From the NCBI RefSeq assembly GCF_004348425.1, contig NZ_SMKK01000003.1, forward strand, positions 1 through 64,000: a stretch of DNA of 64,000 bases. The letters are read 5' to 3'. The notes under the pieces are model-generated. The model worked only from the letters and a program-made list of their open reading frames with translations, was not told the DNA's origin and made no database searches. Of this stretch, positions 7,422 to 16,709 are shown piece after piece. Both the position numbers and the translations under genes were made by a program. Position 1 is the first letter of the stretch; every line of letters starts with the position of its first letter. Source of the stretch: Actinomadura sp. 7K507 (GTDB lineage Bacteria > Actinomycetota > Actinomycetes > Streptosporangiales > Streptosporangiaceae).

Positions 7422-10313
7422 TCAGCGGATCAGGCGGGCCAGCTCGACGCGCGAGCGGATCCCGAGGCGGGTGAAGACGTTGCGGAGATGGTGGTCGATG
7501 GTCCGCGGGCTGAGCAGCAGGCGCGCCGCGATCTCACGGTTGGTGGCGCCTTCGGCGGCCAGGCGGGCGATGTGGGCCTGCTGGGCGGTGAGGTCCCCGA
7601 AGCCGTCCGCCGTGCGGGTCGCGGTCGCGGTGCCCGGTCCGCCACCGTCCGCCCCGGACTCGCGTACACCGGCCGGCTGGGCCGGTCCGGAGGCGGGCGG
7701 CGGCGCGATCGTCTCGCCGGCGGCGCGCAGTTCCGCGCGGGCCCGGAGGGTCCACGGGACGGCGTCGTACCGCTCGAAGATCCGCAGCGCGGCGCGCAGG
7801 TGCTCGCGGGCGGCGCGGGGGCGGCGGCCGCGCCGGAGCCGGTGCCCGAACAGCAGCTCCGTCCGGGCCAGGTCGAACACGGCGCCGGCGGTCTCGTGGA
7901 GGCGGAGCGCCCCGGTGAACTGCTCCTCGGCCTCGGCGTCGCAGGCGGCCAGGAGCGCTTGGCAGCGCCGCGCGAGCGCCGCACGGGCCGGGGCGTGCGC
8001 CGTCCCGTCCGTCCAGCGGCGGTAGTGCTCGAACGCCTGGACGGCCTGGTCGCGCTCGCCGGCCAGGACCAGCGCCTCGACCAGGTGCGGGACGGCCAGC
8101 AGCCGCGCCGGCGGATGGGCGAGCCCGGCGCGGCCGGGCAGGCTGAGGCGCGCGGCCGCGTCGGCGGGACGGTCGGCGGCGAGGTCCAGGCAGGCGGGCG
8201 CCCAGGAGCCGAAGGCGGCGGCGCGGGTGAGGCCGCGGCGGCCGGCGGCGCCGCTGAGCGGTTCCAGGTGGCCGTGCGCGGTGTTCTCGTCGCCGTTGAA
8301 GGACGCCGTGAGAGCGAGCGTGGCGAGCTGCTCGGCCGCGTGCGCGTGCAGCCGGGTCGCGCGGGCGAGGCGCAGCCCGTCGTGGCAGGCGGCGATGGGG
8401 GACGGCGGATGCCCGAGGAGCGCCTCGCAGCGTCCGGCGACCGCCAGCGCGAACGACTCCAGTGGCGCGTTCCCCGCCCGGCGGGCGGACGCGACGGCCC
8501 CGGCGGCGAGGGTCCGGGTGGCGGGCGCGTCGCCGAGCACGAACGCCGAGAGCGCGGCCCACGTCTGCGCGGCCGGGTCGGTGACCTCCGCGCCGAGCAG
8601 GACGGAGCGTCCGAGCCGCTGCGCCGCCTCCGCGTAGCGGCCGCGGATCGTGGCGGCCATCCCGGCGAGATGGGTGAGCATCAGCTCGGTGCGCGGTCCC
8701 GTCCCGTCGCGGGGCAGCGTCGCGGCACGGCCGGCGATCTCCAGGTAGGCGTCGTGGTCGCCGGCCGCGTCGGCGGCCTCGGCGGCCCACATCAGCGCGG
8801 TCAGCGCCGTGTCCGCGTCGCGGCCGGCGAGCCGTTCCGCCGCGTCCCGCAGCAGCGGGACCGCCGCGGCGGGGGAGCCCGCCGCCACCTCGATCTCGCC
8901 GCGCAGCAGGTCGGCGTGTGCGGCGCTCTCCCCGGCGCACGCGTGCGGCCGGGCCTCCCGCAGCAGCGACCGGGCCCGCCGCGACCGTCCGCTCGCCCAC
9001 GCGTCGCCCGCCGCGGACAGCAGCCGCCCGCTCCTCGTACCGCGTTCGGCGGTGAGGGCGGCGGCGCGCTGCCAGACCCGCCACGAGTCGGCGTACCGGC
9101 CGGCGTCCTGGGACGCCCGCGCCGCCGCGGCCAGCTCGTCCGCGAGCCGGTCGTCGGGTTCGCCGGTGACGGCCGCTCGATGCCAGAGGCGCCGCGGACG
9201 CTGCCACTCCTGCACGAGGACCTCGGCGAGCAGCGCGTGCGCGCCCTGCCGTTCCTCGCGCGACGCGTCCGCCCACAGCGAGGACCGGACGAGGCGGTTC
9301 CGCACCGTCACCGCCTCGCCCTCGAACCGCAGCAGCCCGGACGCGCGGGCCGCCTCGACGTCGCGCGGGCCGATCCCGCCGGTCCGCGTGCCGTCGGTCT
9401 GCGTGCCGTCGGTCCGCGCGCCGTCGGTCCGCATGGCGCGTGCCACGGTCGCGCTGCTGAGCCACTCGTCCGCCACCGCCATCAGCACGAGCCGCTGGGC
9501 GCCGGCGGGGAGCCGCAGGCAGCGGCGGCGATGCAGGGCGCGCAGCGCACTGTCGGCGGGAAGCGAGCGGGGCGGCGGCGCGGTCCCGGAGAGCTGCCCC
9601 GCGGTGAGCGCGGCGGCGAGATCGCGGATCGCGAGGGGCACGCCGCAGGCGAGATCGACGACCTCGTCGGCGAGATCGCCGCCTACCGTGCCGCCTCCGA
9701 GGGCGTCCTGTAACACCTGGAGGCTCGCGTCCTCGTCGAGGGGCGCGAGGTGGAGCCGGCGGATTCCGGCGAGGCCGTCCGGGGCGCGTCCCTCGCCGCG
9801 CGCGGCGAACAGCACGGCGACGGGCTCGTCCTGGACGCGGCGCGCGGCGAAGGCCAGCGCCTCCAGCGACACCCGGTCGAGCCATTGGACGTCGTCCGCC
9901 CAGCACAGCACGGGCCCGCCCCGGGCAGCCCGGCTCAGCAGCTCGCACACCGCCGCGTACAGGACGAACGGCGTGTCGTGGCGCGGGCCGCCGGAGATCG
10001 CGCCGAGCGCGTCGCGGTGCGCGGACGGCAGCTCCGCGATCAGCCCGGACAGCGGCCGGAGCAGCCGGTGCAGCCCCGCGTAGGGGACGGCCGACTCGCG
10101 GGGGACGCCCGTGGTGCCGAGGATCCGGAAGCGGGGTGCGGCCGTGGCCGCCGACGCCTCCAGCAGCGCCGTCGCGCCCATGCCCGCGTCCGCGACGATC
10201 GCCAGCGCGCCGCCGTGTCCGTCGCGGGCGCGGTCGAGCATCGCCCCGATGACGCCGAGTTCACGCTCACGTCCATGGATTCGCTGGGGTGGGGGTGGGA
10301 GTTCCTTTGCCAT
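7422..10313 (-). CDS. LuxR-family ATP-binding (LAL-type) transcriptional regulator, degenerate Walker A
   Basis: A 963-residue regulator with the LAL layout: N-terminal AAA/NACHT-like ATPase, long helical TPR-like middle, C-terminal LuxR HTH (LTAQQAHIARLAAEGATNRE, then IAARLLLSPRTIDHHLRNVF). The expected P-loop GxxGxGK[ST] reads ADAGMGATAL (residues 41-50), so the nucleotide-binding lysine is replaced by alanine; Walker B (LCWADDVQWLD) is kept. ATP hydrolysis is therefore doubtful. The start at 10313 has an ideal AGGAGG 6 nt upstream. The promoter region, shared with the divergent PucR-type gene, holds a direct repeat of CTAGAAC. Targets are unknown; SRPBCC genes and the PucR-type regulator are the neighbours. 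Confidence 0.9.
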   Translation of the reverse strand: MAKELPPPPQRIHGRERELGVIGAMLDRARDGHGGALAIVADAGMGATALLEASAATAAPRFRILGTTGVPRESAVPYAGLHRLLRPLSGLIAELPSAHRDALGAISGGPRHDTPFVLYAAVCELLSRAARGGPVLCWADDVQWLDRVSLEALAFAARRVQDEPVAVLFAARGEGRAPDGLAGIRRLHLAPLDEDASLQVLQDALGGGTVGGDLADEVVDLACGVPLAIRDLAAALTAGQLSGTAPPPRSLPADSALRALHRRRCLRLPAGAQRLVLMAVADEWLSSATVARAMRTDGARTDGTQTDGTRTGGIGPRDVEAARASGLLRFEGEAVTVRNRLVRSSLWADASREERQGAHALLAEVLVQEWQRPRRLWHRAAVTGEPDDRLADELAAAARASQDAGRYADSWRVWQRAAALTAERGTRSGRLLSAAGDAWASGRSRRARSLLREARPHACAGESAAHADLLRGEIEVAAGSPAAAVPLLRDAAERLAGRDADTALTALMWAAEAADAAGDHDAYLEIAGRAATLPRDGTGPRTELMLTHLAGMAATIRGRYAEAAQRLGRSVLLGAEVTDPAAQTWAALSAFVLGDAPATRTLAAGAVASARRAGNAPLESFALAVAGRCEALLGHPPSPIAACHDGLRLARATRLHAHAAEQLATLALTASFNGDENTAHGHLEPLSGAAGRRGLTRAAAFGSWAPACLDLAADRPADAAARLSLPGRAGLAHPPARLLAVPHLVEALVLAGERDQAVQAFEHYRRWTDGTAHAPARAALARRCQALLAACDAEAEEQFTGALRLHETAGAVFDLARTELLFGHRLRRGRRPRAAREHLRAALRIFERYDAVPWTLRARAELRAAGETIAPPPASGPAQPAGVRESGADGGGPGTATATRTADGFGDLTAQQAHIARLAAEGATNREIAARLLLSPRTIDHHLRNVFTRLGIRSRVELARLIR

Positions 10314-10358
10314 GGCGGTCCTCCTGCGGGGCACGACCTCGACCCGGCGAGGTCTCGA

Positions 10359-10378
10359 CTAGAACAGATCTCTAGAAC
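10359..10378. repeat. CTAGAAC direct repeat in divergent promoter region
   Basis: Two copies of CTAGAAC (10359-10365 and 10372-10378) are separated by the palindrome AGATCT, giving a 13-bp period. They lie 46 bp upstream of the LAL start, with a TACAAT -10-like element at 10386-10391 reading rightwards. This is a candidate regulator site; nothing else in the 10314-10604 gap is recognisable. Confidence 0.35.
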
Positions 10379-10604
10379 GAGCCTCTACAATGGACTGCTA
10401 TTGGACGAGGTCTTCAAAGGGAGCGGGCCCATAGGTCAACACGCGTCCCCCGGACGGGTCCAGAGCGCCGTTCCGTTTCGGGGACGCGGCGCAATCCGGG
10501 CGGGCCCCGATTGGGCACCGGCACAGTCTGGCCGCCCGGCGATGGCCCGCGGATGCCCCTGATGACACGATGATGCACCCGCGTTGTGCTGGAGGTGGCC
10601 CACC

Positions 10605-11948
10605 ATGACGGGAGGACGGCTCGGGACGGCCGGCGAGCTGAACGCCGACCGCGATGCCGACCGCGATGCCGACCGCGGCGCCGACCGCAGTGCCGGGCGC
10701 GCCGATCGGGAGATCATGCGCAAGGCGGTGCTGCGCCTCAGCGACCGCCTGCCCGATCTCGCCGACCGGCTCACCGCCGAGATCCTGTCCGGCGACGGGG
10801 GCAGCGACCGCGACGAGGAGTTCTCCCGCGACGTGTGGGAGATGTGCCATACCGGGCTCGGGCACGGCTTCGAGACGATCCTCGAACCCGGCCGCGGCCG
10901 CGCCGACCTCGAATGGGCGCAGCGGCTCGGGCAGCGCCGCGCCCACCAGGGCCAGCCGCTCGACCAGCTGCTCCGCTCCTACCGGCTCGCCGGAAAGGTG
11001 TTCTGGGAGGCCGTGGTCGAGGTCGTCGACCGGCACGACCCGGACAGCGTCTCGACCCTGATCCGGCAGGCGACCCGCACGTGGGACACGATCGACCAGC
11101 AGTCCGGCGCCGCGGCAGCCTCCTACCACCGCACCGAGCTGGCGCTCGCGCGCCGCAGCGAGGAGCGCATCCAGGCGATCGTGGACGCGCTGCTGGAAGG
11201 CCAGGGAGCCGACGGCGGCCTGCTGTCCACCGCCACGTCCGTCCTCGGGCTGCCCGCCACCGGCCGCTACGCCGTCGTCATGCTCGGCGCCGAGAGCGGG
11301 TTCGGGGACGGCGTCGAGCGGCGCCCCGGCGACACGGCCGGGATGCGGTTCATCTGGCGGCTGCGCACCGACGCGCAGGTGGCGCTCGTCGCGCTCGGCA
11401 CCGCCGAACTCGACGACCTGGTCGACGCCGTCCGCCCCTACGCGCGCTCGCACGCCGGCGTCAGCCCCGTCGTCGACTCCCTCGCCGAGCTGGGCACCGC
11501 CCGCTGGTTCGCCGAACTGGCCCTGCGCACCTGCCGGGGACCCGGCAACCAGATCGCCCGCCTCGACCGCCGCCTCCCCGACGCCCTCGTGCTGTCCCAG
11601 CCGCGCCTGGCCGGGCGGCTCGGGCACGTCGCGCTCGGCGGCCTCGCGGACGTGGAACCCGCCTTCCGCGACGTCCTGCTGACGACGCTCGGCGCCTGGC
11701 TGGCGTGCGACGGGTCCGCCGCCCGCGCCGCCGACCGGCTGTTCTGCCACCGCAACACCGTCCTCAACCGGCTCCGCAAGATCGAGCAGCTCACCGGCCG
11801 GACACTGGCGAGCCCCCGAGACATGGTGGAGCTGGTCCTCGCGCTGAGCGCGCTGCGCCTGCACGGCATCGCCCCAGGGAACGGCGCCGGCCCCAGGAAC
11901 AACGAAGGGCCGCCCGCGCGCAGAGGCGGCGGGCGGCCCGGCCGGTGA
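10605..11948 (+). CDS. PucR/CdaR-type helix-turn-helix regulator
   Basis: A 447-residue protein. A low-complexity N-terminus built from DRDA repeats (12-bp DNA units) precedes an RsbR-N-like helical sensor (IMRKAVLRLSDRLPDLADRL to about residue 180), a GGDEF-like central portion typical of PucR/CdaR proteins (about 195-340), and the C-terminal HTH_30 domain (FRDVLLTTLGAWLACDGSAA, then LFCHRNTVLNRLRKIEQLTG). These regulators usually control neighbouring catabolic or transport genes through a small-molecule sensor region. The start at 10605 follows GGAGG by 9 nt. It is transcribed away from the LAL gene and converges on the cutinase gene. The final residues (PPARRGGGRPGR) are encoded by a strong inverted repeat that may act as a terminator. 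Confidence 0.87.
   Translation: MTGGRLGTAGELNADRDADRDADRGADRSAGRADREIMRKAVLRLSDRLPDLADRLTAEILSGDGGSDRDEEFSRDVWEMCHTGLGHGFETILEPGRGRADLEWAQRLGQRRAHQGQPLDQLLRSYRLAGKVFWEAVVEVVDRHDPDSVSTLIRQATRTWDTIDQQSGAAAASYHRTELALARRSEERIQAIVDALLEGQGADGGLLSTATSVLGLPATGRYAVVMLGAESGFGDGVERRPGDTAGMRFIWRLRTDAQVALVALGTAELDDLVDAVRPYARSHAGVSPVVDSLAELGTARWFAELALRTCRGPGNQIARLDRRLPDALVLSQPRLAGRLGHVALGGLADVEPAFRDVLLTTLGAWLACDGSAARAADRLFCHRNTVLNRLRKIEQLTGRTLASPRDMVELVLALSALRLHGIAPGNGAGPRNNEGPPARRGGGRPGR
10650..10696 (+). repeat. 12-bp tandem repeat encoding DRDA units
   Basis: About four imperfect copies of GCCGACCGCGAT near the 5' end of the PucR-type gene encode an alternating Asp/Arg/Ala stretch. Copy number could vary by replication slippage without breaking the frame. 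Confidence 0.6.
11907..11939. terminator. GC-rich inverted repeat between convergent genes
   Basis: A perfect 11-bp stem, GGGCCGCCCGC (11907-11917) and GCGGGCGGCCC (11929-11939), with an 11-nt loop sits in the last codons of the PucR-type gene. On the minus strand it is followed by TTCGTTGTTCC, weakly U-rich. It probably ends the cutinase transcript, and possibly both. Confidence 0.4.
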
Positions 11949-11970
11949 GACCCGGGAGCGGTGGGCTCTA

Positions 11971-12846
11971 CTAGTGGGGGCAGGTGTCGCGGTACTCGGA
12001 GATGTCCGAGTCAGTGCGGGGCGGGGGGCACAGGAACTGGTCGTAGCGGGTGTCGTCGTCGACCCACCGCTTGAGCCAGGAGATGCTGAACTTCGCGATC
12101 GTCGTGTCCGAGGTGTTCGGCGCGAAGTGGCTGGCGTTGTTCAGCTCCAGGTACGCCTTCTCCGTCGCCGCCGGGATGCTCTCGTAGAACGGCTCGGCGT
12201 GCGAGCGCACCGACGCGACCGAGTCGTTCTCCGCCCCGATGATCAGGGTCGGGACGCGGACGTTCCGGAAGTTCTTGTTCGTGTTCCACGGGGTCAGCGG
12301 GATCGCCGCCTGCAGTTCCGGCCGGTCGAGGGACGCCTCCAGCGATCCGCCGCCGCCCATCGAGTGCCCCATCACGGCGAGCCGGGACGCGTCGATCCGG
12401 TTGCGCACGCTGCTGCGCTCGGTCAGGTAGTCGAGCGCGGACTCCAGCTGCCGGCCGCGGCTGGCGGGCTGGTCGAAGCGGGAGTTGGTGTCGATCGTGA
12501 AGACGACGAAGCCCTGCGAGGCCAGCCGCGGCCCGTACCAGGACATGGTGGACTGGCTCGCGGTGAACCCGGGCGCGATCGCGACCGCGCCGAACGTGCC
12601 CTCGTCGGTCTCCCTCGGGTAGTAGATCGTCCCGCCGCCGAAGCCGGAGACGACCAGCGACGAGACGCTGTCCTCCGACACCGAGAACGGGCCGCGCGGG
12701 GCCTCGACGCTCGACTCCGACGGATCGGGGCCGCGCTCGTACGGGTTGTCGGCCGCCTGCGCGGCCTGCGGGACGGCGGCGACGGTTCCCGCGGTCAGCG
12801 CCGCGGCGAACAGCATCTTCGCCGCGTGCCTGGGGGTGGATAGCAC
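11971..12846 (-). CDS. Secreted cutinase / polyester (PET) hydrolase homologue
   Basis: A 291-residue alpha/beta hydrolase of the Thermobifida cutinase/LCC family. A signal peptide (residues 1 to about 31, ending PQAAQA) precedes a mature start [11 protein letters not shown]. Catalytic triad: Ser162 in GHSMGGGG, Asp208 in AENDSVA, His240 in NASHFAP. Cys273 and Cys289 form the C-terminal disulfide of the family. Substrate-cleft positions include Phe94 (usually Tyr), Met163 and Trp187. His216 and Phe220 are the pair found in thermophilic cutinases, where Ideonella PETase has Ser and Ile; the second PETase disulfide is absent (Ala205, Ala242). It is therefore type I. GTG 12846 follows AGGAG by 9 nt. 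It hydrolyses cutin-like polyesters and triglycerides outside the cell by homology. It is monocistronic. Confidence 0.92.
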   Translation of the reverse strand: MLSTPRHAAKMLFAAALTAGTVAAVPQAAQAADNPYERGPDPSESSVEAPRGPFSVSEDSVSSLVVSGFGGGTIYYPRETDEGTFGAVAIAPGFTASQSTMSWYGPRLASQGFVVFTIDTNSRFDQPASRGRQLESALDYLTERSSVRNRIDASRLAVMGHSMGGGGSLEASLDRPELQAAIPLTPWNTNKNFRNVRVPTLIIGAENDSVASVRSHAEPFYESIPAATEKAYLELNNASHFAPNTSDTTIAKFSISWLKRWVDDDTRYDQFLCPPPRTDSDISEYRDTCPH

Positions 12847-13075
12847 GTCGATTCGCTCCTGTTCGGGGGGAGGGAGCCGGTGCCCGGCTCCGGGGACGCC
12901 GCCATTCTCAGCAGGCGCCCCGCCCCCGGACATCGGCGAAATCGCCGGTCCATCGACCCTTTCTCCGTCCCCGCGGGCGGCCACCGGTCCGCGCCGCCGC
13001 CATCTCCCGAGCCCGCGCGGTCGGGCGCGTGGTTGGGTGGTGCGGGGCGGCTCTCGGCGGGGGAGTGGAGGTTCG

Positions 13076-15214
13076 TTGGCTGAGGCGGTTCCGGGGCCGC
13101 GGGGCGCACGGCTGATCGTCGGGCTGGTGATGGCGTCGTTCGCCGGGGTCTACGTGCTGGCGGCGCCGTCGCGGACGGACGGGGCCGCGCAGGTCGGGGC
13201 GGCGGCCGTCCTCGCGGTGCTGGTCTTCGTGCTGCAGCTCGCGTGGGTCGTTCCCCGGTTCGGGCGATGGCGCGCCGGATGGGTCGTGCTCGGGCAGGCG
13301 CTCTCCGCGTACGCGTGCGTGCTGGCCTTCGGGACGTCGGTGGGACTGCTCGGGTTCGTCGCCGGGTCGCTGCTGCTCGCGGGAGCGTGGGCCCTTGCCG
13401 TCCCGGTCGTGGGGAGCGCGGCCGTCATCGACGGTGTGCGGGGCGGCGCGACCGCCGACGTCACGATCACGTGCCTGCTCGTCGGGCTGGTGGTGTACGG
13501 GCTGGTGCGGCTGGCCGACCGGGTGGACGACGCGGCGGCGGCGCGGCTGCCGCTCGCCGTGGCGGCGGTCGAGCGGGAGCGGCTGCGGATCGCGGCGGAG
13601 CTGAACCGGGGCCTCGGGGACGGGCTCGCGGCGATCTCGCAGGGGAGCCGCCGCGCGCTCGGGCTGCCCCCGTCCGGTTCCGGGGCGATCGGGGACGTGC
13701 TGGCGGTGGCGCGGCGGTCGCTGAACGACGCGCGGGCCGCGGCGTCGGACTTCCGGAGCATGTCGCTGGCACCGGAGGCGGCGGCCGCACGGGCCCTGCT
13801 GGAGGCGGCGGGCGTCGAGGCGGAGGTGCGCAGCGGGCACCGCGAGCCCCTCGGCCCGGCGGGGTCGCTGCTGGCGCTGGTGCTGCGGGAGGCCGTCACG
13901 GACGTGGTCCGCGAGGGGTCGGCGCGTACCTGCCTGATCGAGACGTCCGAGAGCGGAGGCGTCGTGCGGCTGCGCGTGGTCAACGACGGCGTCCGGACGG
14001 CCGCGCGGGGCGAGGACGAACTGGAGAGGGCGGCGGAGCGGGTTCGAGACGCGGGCGGGTCCTTCTCCACACGGCTGGAGGATGACGGCCGGTTCGTGGT
14101 GGAGGCGGGCGTGGACGCCGGGGAGCGGGTCGTGAGCCTGCCCGACCGGACGGCGTACCGGCTGTCGCTCACCTTGCTGGCGGCGGTGCTGGCGGGGTTC
14201 TCCGTGAAGGGGCTGCTGCTGCTTCCGTGGGGGCCGCTATGGGCGGGCGCCGCCGCCGGATTGGCGGCGATCTCGGTGGTCCAGCTGATCTGGGCGGGCA
14301 CCGGCCGCCCCCGATGGTGGCCGCCGGTCCTCGCGGTGGTGTGCGTCGCCTCCGTAGCGGTGTTCGGGAAGGCGTCGCTGGGCCTCTCCGGCTTCCTCGC
14401 CGGGACTTTCCTGGTCGGGCTGCCGAAGCGGATCGCTTTTCCGCTGGTGGCGGCGACGATGGCCGGGGTCGGCGTCGCCGCCGGGATCCTGGGCCTGGGA
14501 CCGGCGGACCTCGTCAACCATGTGGTCAGCACGCTGGTGACGGGGCTCGTCGTGTACGGGCTCGTCCGGCTGGCGAGGCTGGTGCGGGACCTGCAGCTGG
14601 CGGGTGAGGAACTGGCGCGGGCGGCGACCGTCCAGGAGCGGCTGCGGGCGGCGCGGGACCTGCACGACCTGCTCGGGCACAGCCTCGCGGCGATCCTGCT
14701 GAAATGCGAGTTGGCGCGGCGGCTCGCGGACGCCGACCCGGGACGCGCCCGCAGGGAGCTTGAGGAGGTCGTCGACATGGCGGAGCAGGCCCGCCGGGAC
14801 CTGCGGACCGCGACCGGTGGCGACGCCGAGCTGTCGCTGGACGGCGAGGTGGCATCCGCCCGGTCGGTGCTCACGGCGGCGGGCGTCGAAGTCGAAACCG
14901 AACTGGGCCACGCGGTCGGGGACGACGCGGTTCTGGACGAGCGTGTGTCGGCGGTACTCGGCATCGTGGTGCGCGAGGCGGTCACGAACGTGCTCCGGCA
15001 CAGTGCCGCGACCGGCTGCACCATCCGGACCTGGCGGGACGGTGACGCCGTGTGGCTGGTCGTGGAGAACGACGGGCTCGACCCGCAGGCGCCCCCCACA
15101 CCTCCCGGCTCGGGAATCGGGAACCTGACGACGCGGCTCGCCGCGTTCGGGGGAACCCTCACCGCCCGCGCCGACGGCGAGGGGCGGTTCCGGCTGGAGG
15201 CGAGGGTCGGTTAG
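13076..15214 (+). CDS. Sensor histidine kinase with a fused degenerate kinase module
   Basis: A 712-residue membrane kinase built as a tandem duplication. Module 1 (about residues 1-350) has several membrane helices, then a HisKA_3-like helix [19 protein letters not shown] in which the phosphoacceptor histidine is Asn177, and an ATPase remnant ([12 protein letters not shown]) without a recognisable G-box. Module 2 (about 360-712) repeats the membrane helices and has the intact [20 protein letters not shown] motif (His530), an N-box ([11 protein letters not shown]) and a G-box ([11 protein letters not shown]). The second module therefore should be the active DesK-type kinase and the first a pseudokinase sensor or regulator. 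The TTG start at 13076 follows GGAGG. It overlaps its convergent response regulator by 4 nt and lies close to the ABC exporter genes. Confidence 0.88.
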   Translation: MAEAVPGPRGARLIVGLVMASFAGVYVLAAPSRTDGAAQVGAAAVLAVLVFVLQLAWVVPRFGRWRAGWVVLGQALSAYACVLAFGTSVGLLGFVAGSLLLAGAWALAVPVVGSAAVIDGVRGGATADVTITCLLVGLVVYGLVRLADRVDDAAAARLPLAVAAVERERLRIAAELNRGLGDGLAAISQGSRRALGLPPSGSGAIGDVLAVARRSLNDARAAASDFRSMSLAPEAAAARALLEAAGVEAEVRSGHREPLGPAGSLLALVLREAVTDVVREGSARTCLIETSESGGVVRLRVVNDGVRTAARGEDELERAAERVRDAGGSFSTRLEDDGRFVVEAGVDAGERVVSLPDRTAYRLSLTLLAAVLAGFSVKGLLLLPWGPLWAGAAAGLAAISVVQLIWAGTGRPRWWPPVLAVVCVASVAVFGKASLGLSGFLAGTFLVGLPKRIAFPLVAATMAGVGVAAGILGLGPADLVNHVVSTLVTGLVVYGLVRLARLVRDLQLAGEELARAATVQERLRAARDLHDLLGHSLAAILLKCELARRLADADPGRARRELEEVVDMAEQARRDLRTATGGDAELSLDGEVASARSVLTAAGVEVETELGHAVGDDAVLDERVSAVLGIVVREAVTNVLRHSAATGCTIRTWRDGDAVWLVVENDGLDPQAPPTPPGSGIGNLTTRLAAFGGTLTARADGEGRFRLEARVG

Positions 15215-15816
15215 AGCCAGCCGGCTTCGCGGGCGATGCGGGCGGCGTCGGTGCGGTTGCGGGCGTTGAGCTTGGTGACGACGGCGGTCAGGTAGTTGCG
15301 CACCGTCCCGGCGGACAGGTGCAGGCGCTCGGCGATCTCCGGTGCCTCCGCCCCCTCGGCGGCGACGCGCAGCACGTCGGTCTCGCGCGGGGTGAGCGGG
15401 TTGTCGGCGTGGTCCCACGCGGTGAGGGCGAGGTTGGGATCGAGGACGCGCTCACCCGCGGCGACCTTGCCGATGGCGGTGGCCAGTTCCTCCGGAGGCG
15501 CGGTCTTCAGCAGGAAGCCCCGGACGCCGGCCGTCAGAGCGCGGCGCAGATGTCCGGGCTTGCCGTGGCCGGTGAGGATCAGCGTCGCGACGTCCGGCAT
15601 GGCGTCGTGGAGCGCGGCGGCCGCGGCGAGCCCGTCCAGGCCGGGCATGTCGATGTCGAGGACGGCGACGTCGGGACGGGCCGTCCGGGCGGCGGGCAGC
15701 ACCTGGTCACCGCGATCCACCTCGGCGACCACGGTCAGGCCGGGTTCCAGGTTCAGCAGGGCGGCGAGGGCGCCGCGGACGACGTGGTGGTCGTCGGCCA
15801 GGAGAACCTTGAGCAC
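15211..15816 (-). CDS. LuxR/NarL-type response regulator
   Basis: A 201-residue two-domain regulator. The receiver domain has LLADDHHVVRGALAALLNLE, the phosphoacceptor Asp in VAVLDIDMPG, Thr in LTGHG and Lys in LLKTAPPE. The C-terminal LuxR HTH is LTPRETDVLRVAAEGAEAPE, then IAERLHLSAGTVRNYLTAVV. It is DesR-like and is the obvious partner of the convergent kinase. The stops overlap: TTAG at 15211-15214 reads as TAA on the minus strand and TAG on the plus. It is divergent from the ABC transporter genes, 125 bp apart, which suggests that it controls them, as in many kinase/regulator/ABC-exporter sets of Gram-positive bacteria. Confidence 0.92.
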   Translation of the reverse strand: MLKVLLADDHHVVRGALAALLNLEPGLTVVAEVDRGDQVLPAARTARPDVAVLDIDMPGLDGLAAAAALHDAMPDVATLILTGHGKPGHLRRALTAGVRGFLLKTAPPEELATAIGKVAAGERVLDPNLALTAWDHADNPLTPRETDVLRVAAEGAEAPEIAERLHLSAGTVRNYLTAVVTKLNARNRTDAARIAREAGWL

Positions 15817-15876
15817 CCCTTATGTCTACCAGCGGCGGCGCGCCGCCGGGACCCCGTCACGGCCGCACCCATGACG

Positions 15877-15899
15877 AGATCACATATGACCGGTGATCA
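15877..15899. promoter_or_regulatory. Inverted repeat between response regulator and ABC operon
   Basis: AGATCAC (15877-15883) and GTGATCA (15893-15899) face each other with a 9-nt spacer, 43 nt upstream of the ABC ATPase start. It is a candidate binding site for the adjacent response regulator; no clear -35/-10 pair is visible. Confidence 0.35.
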
Positions 15900-15941
15900 C
15901 GTCTCTGGTCCGTGAACGCCCAGTTCAGAAGACTTGCAGGC

Positions 15942-16709
15942 ATGAACAGCACAGACATCGACATGATCGGCGCCGGTGTGGACGACGCCGTGCGCATGGA
16001 GAAGGTCAGCAAGGTCTACGGACGGGGCAGGGGGGCGGTCGCCGCGTTGCGGGAGGTGACGACGGCGGTCCGGCGGGGGCGTTTCACGGCCGTCATGGGG
16101 CCGTCCGGTTCGGGTAAGAGCACGTTCCTGCACTGCGCCGCCGGGCTGGACACGCCGACGTCCGGCAAGGTGCGGCTGGGCGACACGGACCTGTCCTCGA
16201 TGAACGAGACGAAGCTGACCGAACTGCGCAGGGAGCGGGTCGGGTTCGTTTTCCAGGCGTTCAACCTGGTGTCGTCGCTGACGGTGGAGCAGAACATCAC
16301 GCTGCCGCTGCGGCTCTCGCGAACCGGCGTGGACAAGGCGTGGCTGGCGGAGGTGATCGCCCGTGTCGGGCTGGCCGACCGTGCCGGTCACCGGCCGGCG
16401 CAGCTGTCCGGGGGACAGCAGCAGCGGGTCGCGATCGCCCGCGCGCTGGTGACGCGCCCGGAGGTGGTGTTCGGGGACGAGCCGACCGGTGCGCTCGACA
16501 CGATGACGGCCCGCGACGTCCTCGCCCTCCTGCGGGAGGCGGTCGACGCCATGGGCCAGACGGTCGTGATGGTCACGCACGACCCGGTCGCCGCCTCGTA
16601 CGCCGACACGGTGCTGTTCCTCGCCGACGGACGCATCGTCGACCGGATGAACGCGCCGTCCAGCGACAAGGTCGCCGCCCGCATGACCCGGTTGGGAGCG
16701 TGGAAATGA
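15942..16709 (+). CDS. ABC transporter ATP-binding protein (MacB/LolD-like)
   Basis: A 255-residue ATPase with Walker A GPSGSGKST, Q-loop (FVFQAFNLVSSLT), signature LSGGQQQRVAIARAL, Walker B VVFGDEPTGALD and the H-loop MVTHDP. The LDTxTA and ATPase-plus-FtsX-permease arrangement is typical of MacB-type exporters of peptides, lipids or antibiotics. The ATG at 15942 is chosen because conserved sequence begins soon after; a GTG at 15912 is an alternative. Its stop overlaps the permease ATG by 4 nt, so the two subunits are coupled. It is probably induced by the kinase/response-regulator pair next to it. Confidence 0.93.
   Translation: MNSTDIDMIGAGVDDAVRMEKVSKVYGRGRGAVAALREVTTAVRRGRFTAVMGPSGSGKSTFLHCAAGLDTPTSGKVRLGDTDLSSMNETKLTELRRERVGFVFQAFNLVSSLTVEQNITLPLRLSRTGVDKAWLAEVIARVGLADRAGHRPAQLSGGQQQRVAIARALVTRPEVVFGDEPTGALDTMTARDVLALLREAVDAMGQTVVMVTHDPVAASYADTVLFLADGRIVDRMNAPSSDKVAARMTRLGAWK

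Noticed and set aside
7488-9713. 741-codon open frame on the plus strand opposite the LAL gene
   Set aside because: It is a GC-rich shadow frame: Gly/Arg/Ala-heavy low-complexity composition, no domain, fully inside a well-supported gene.
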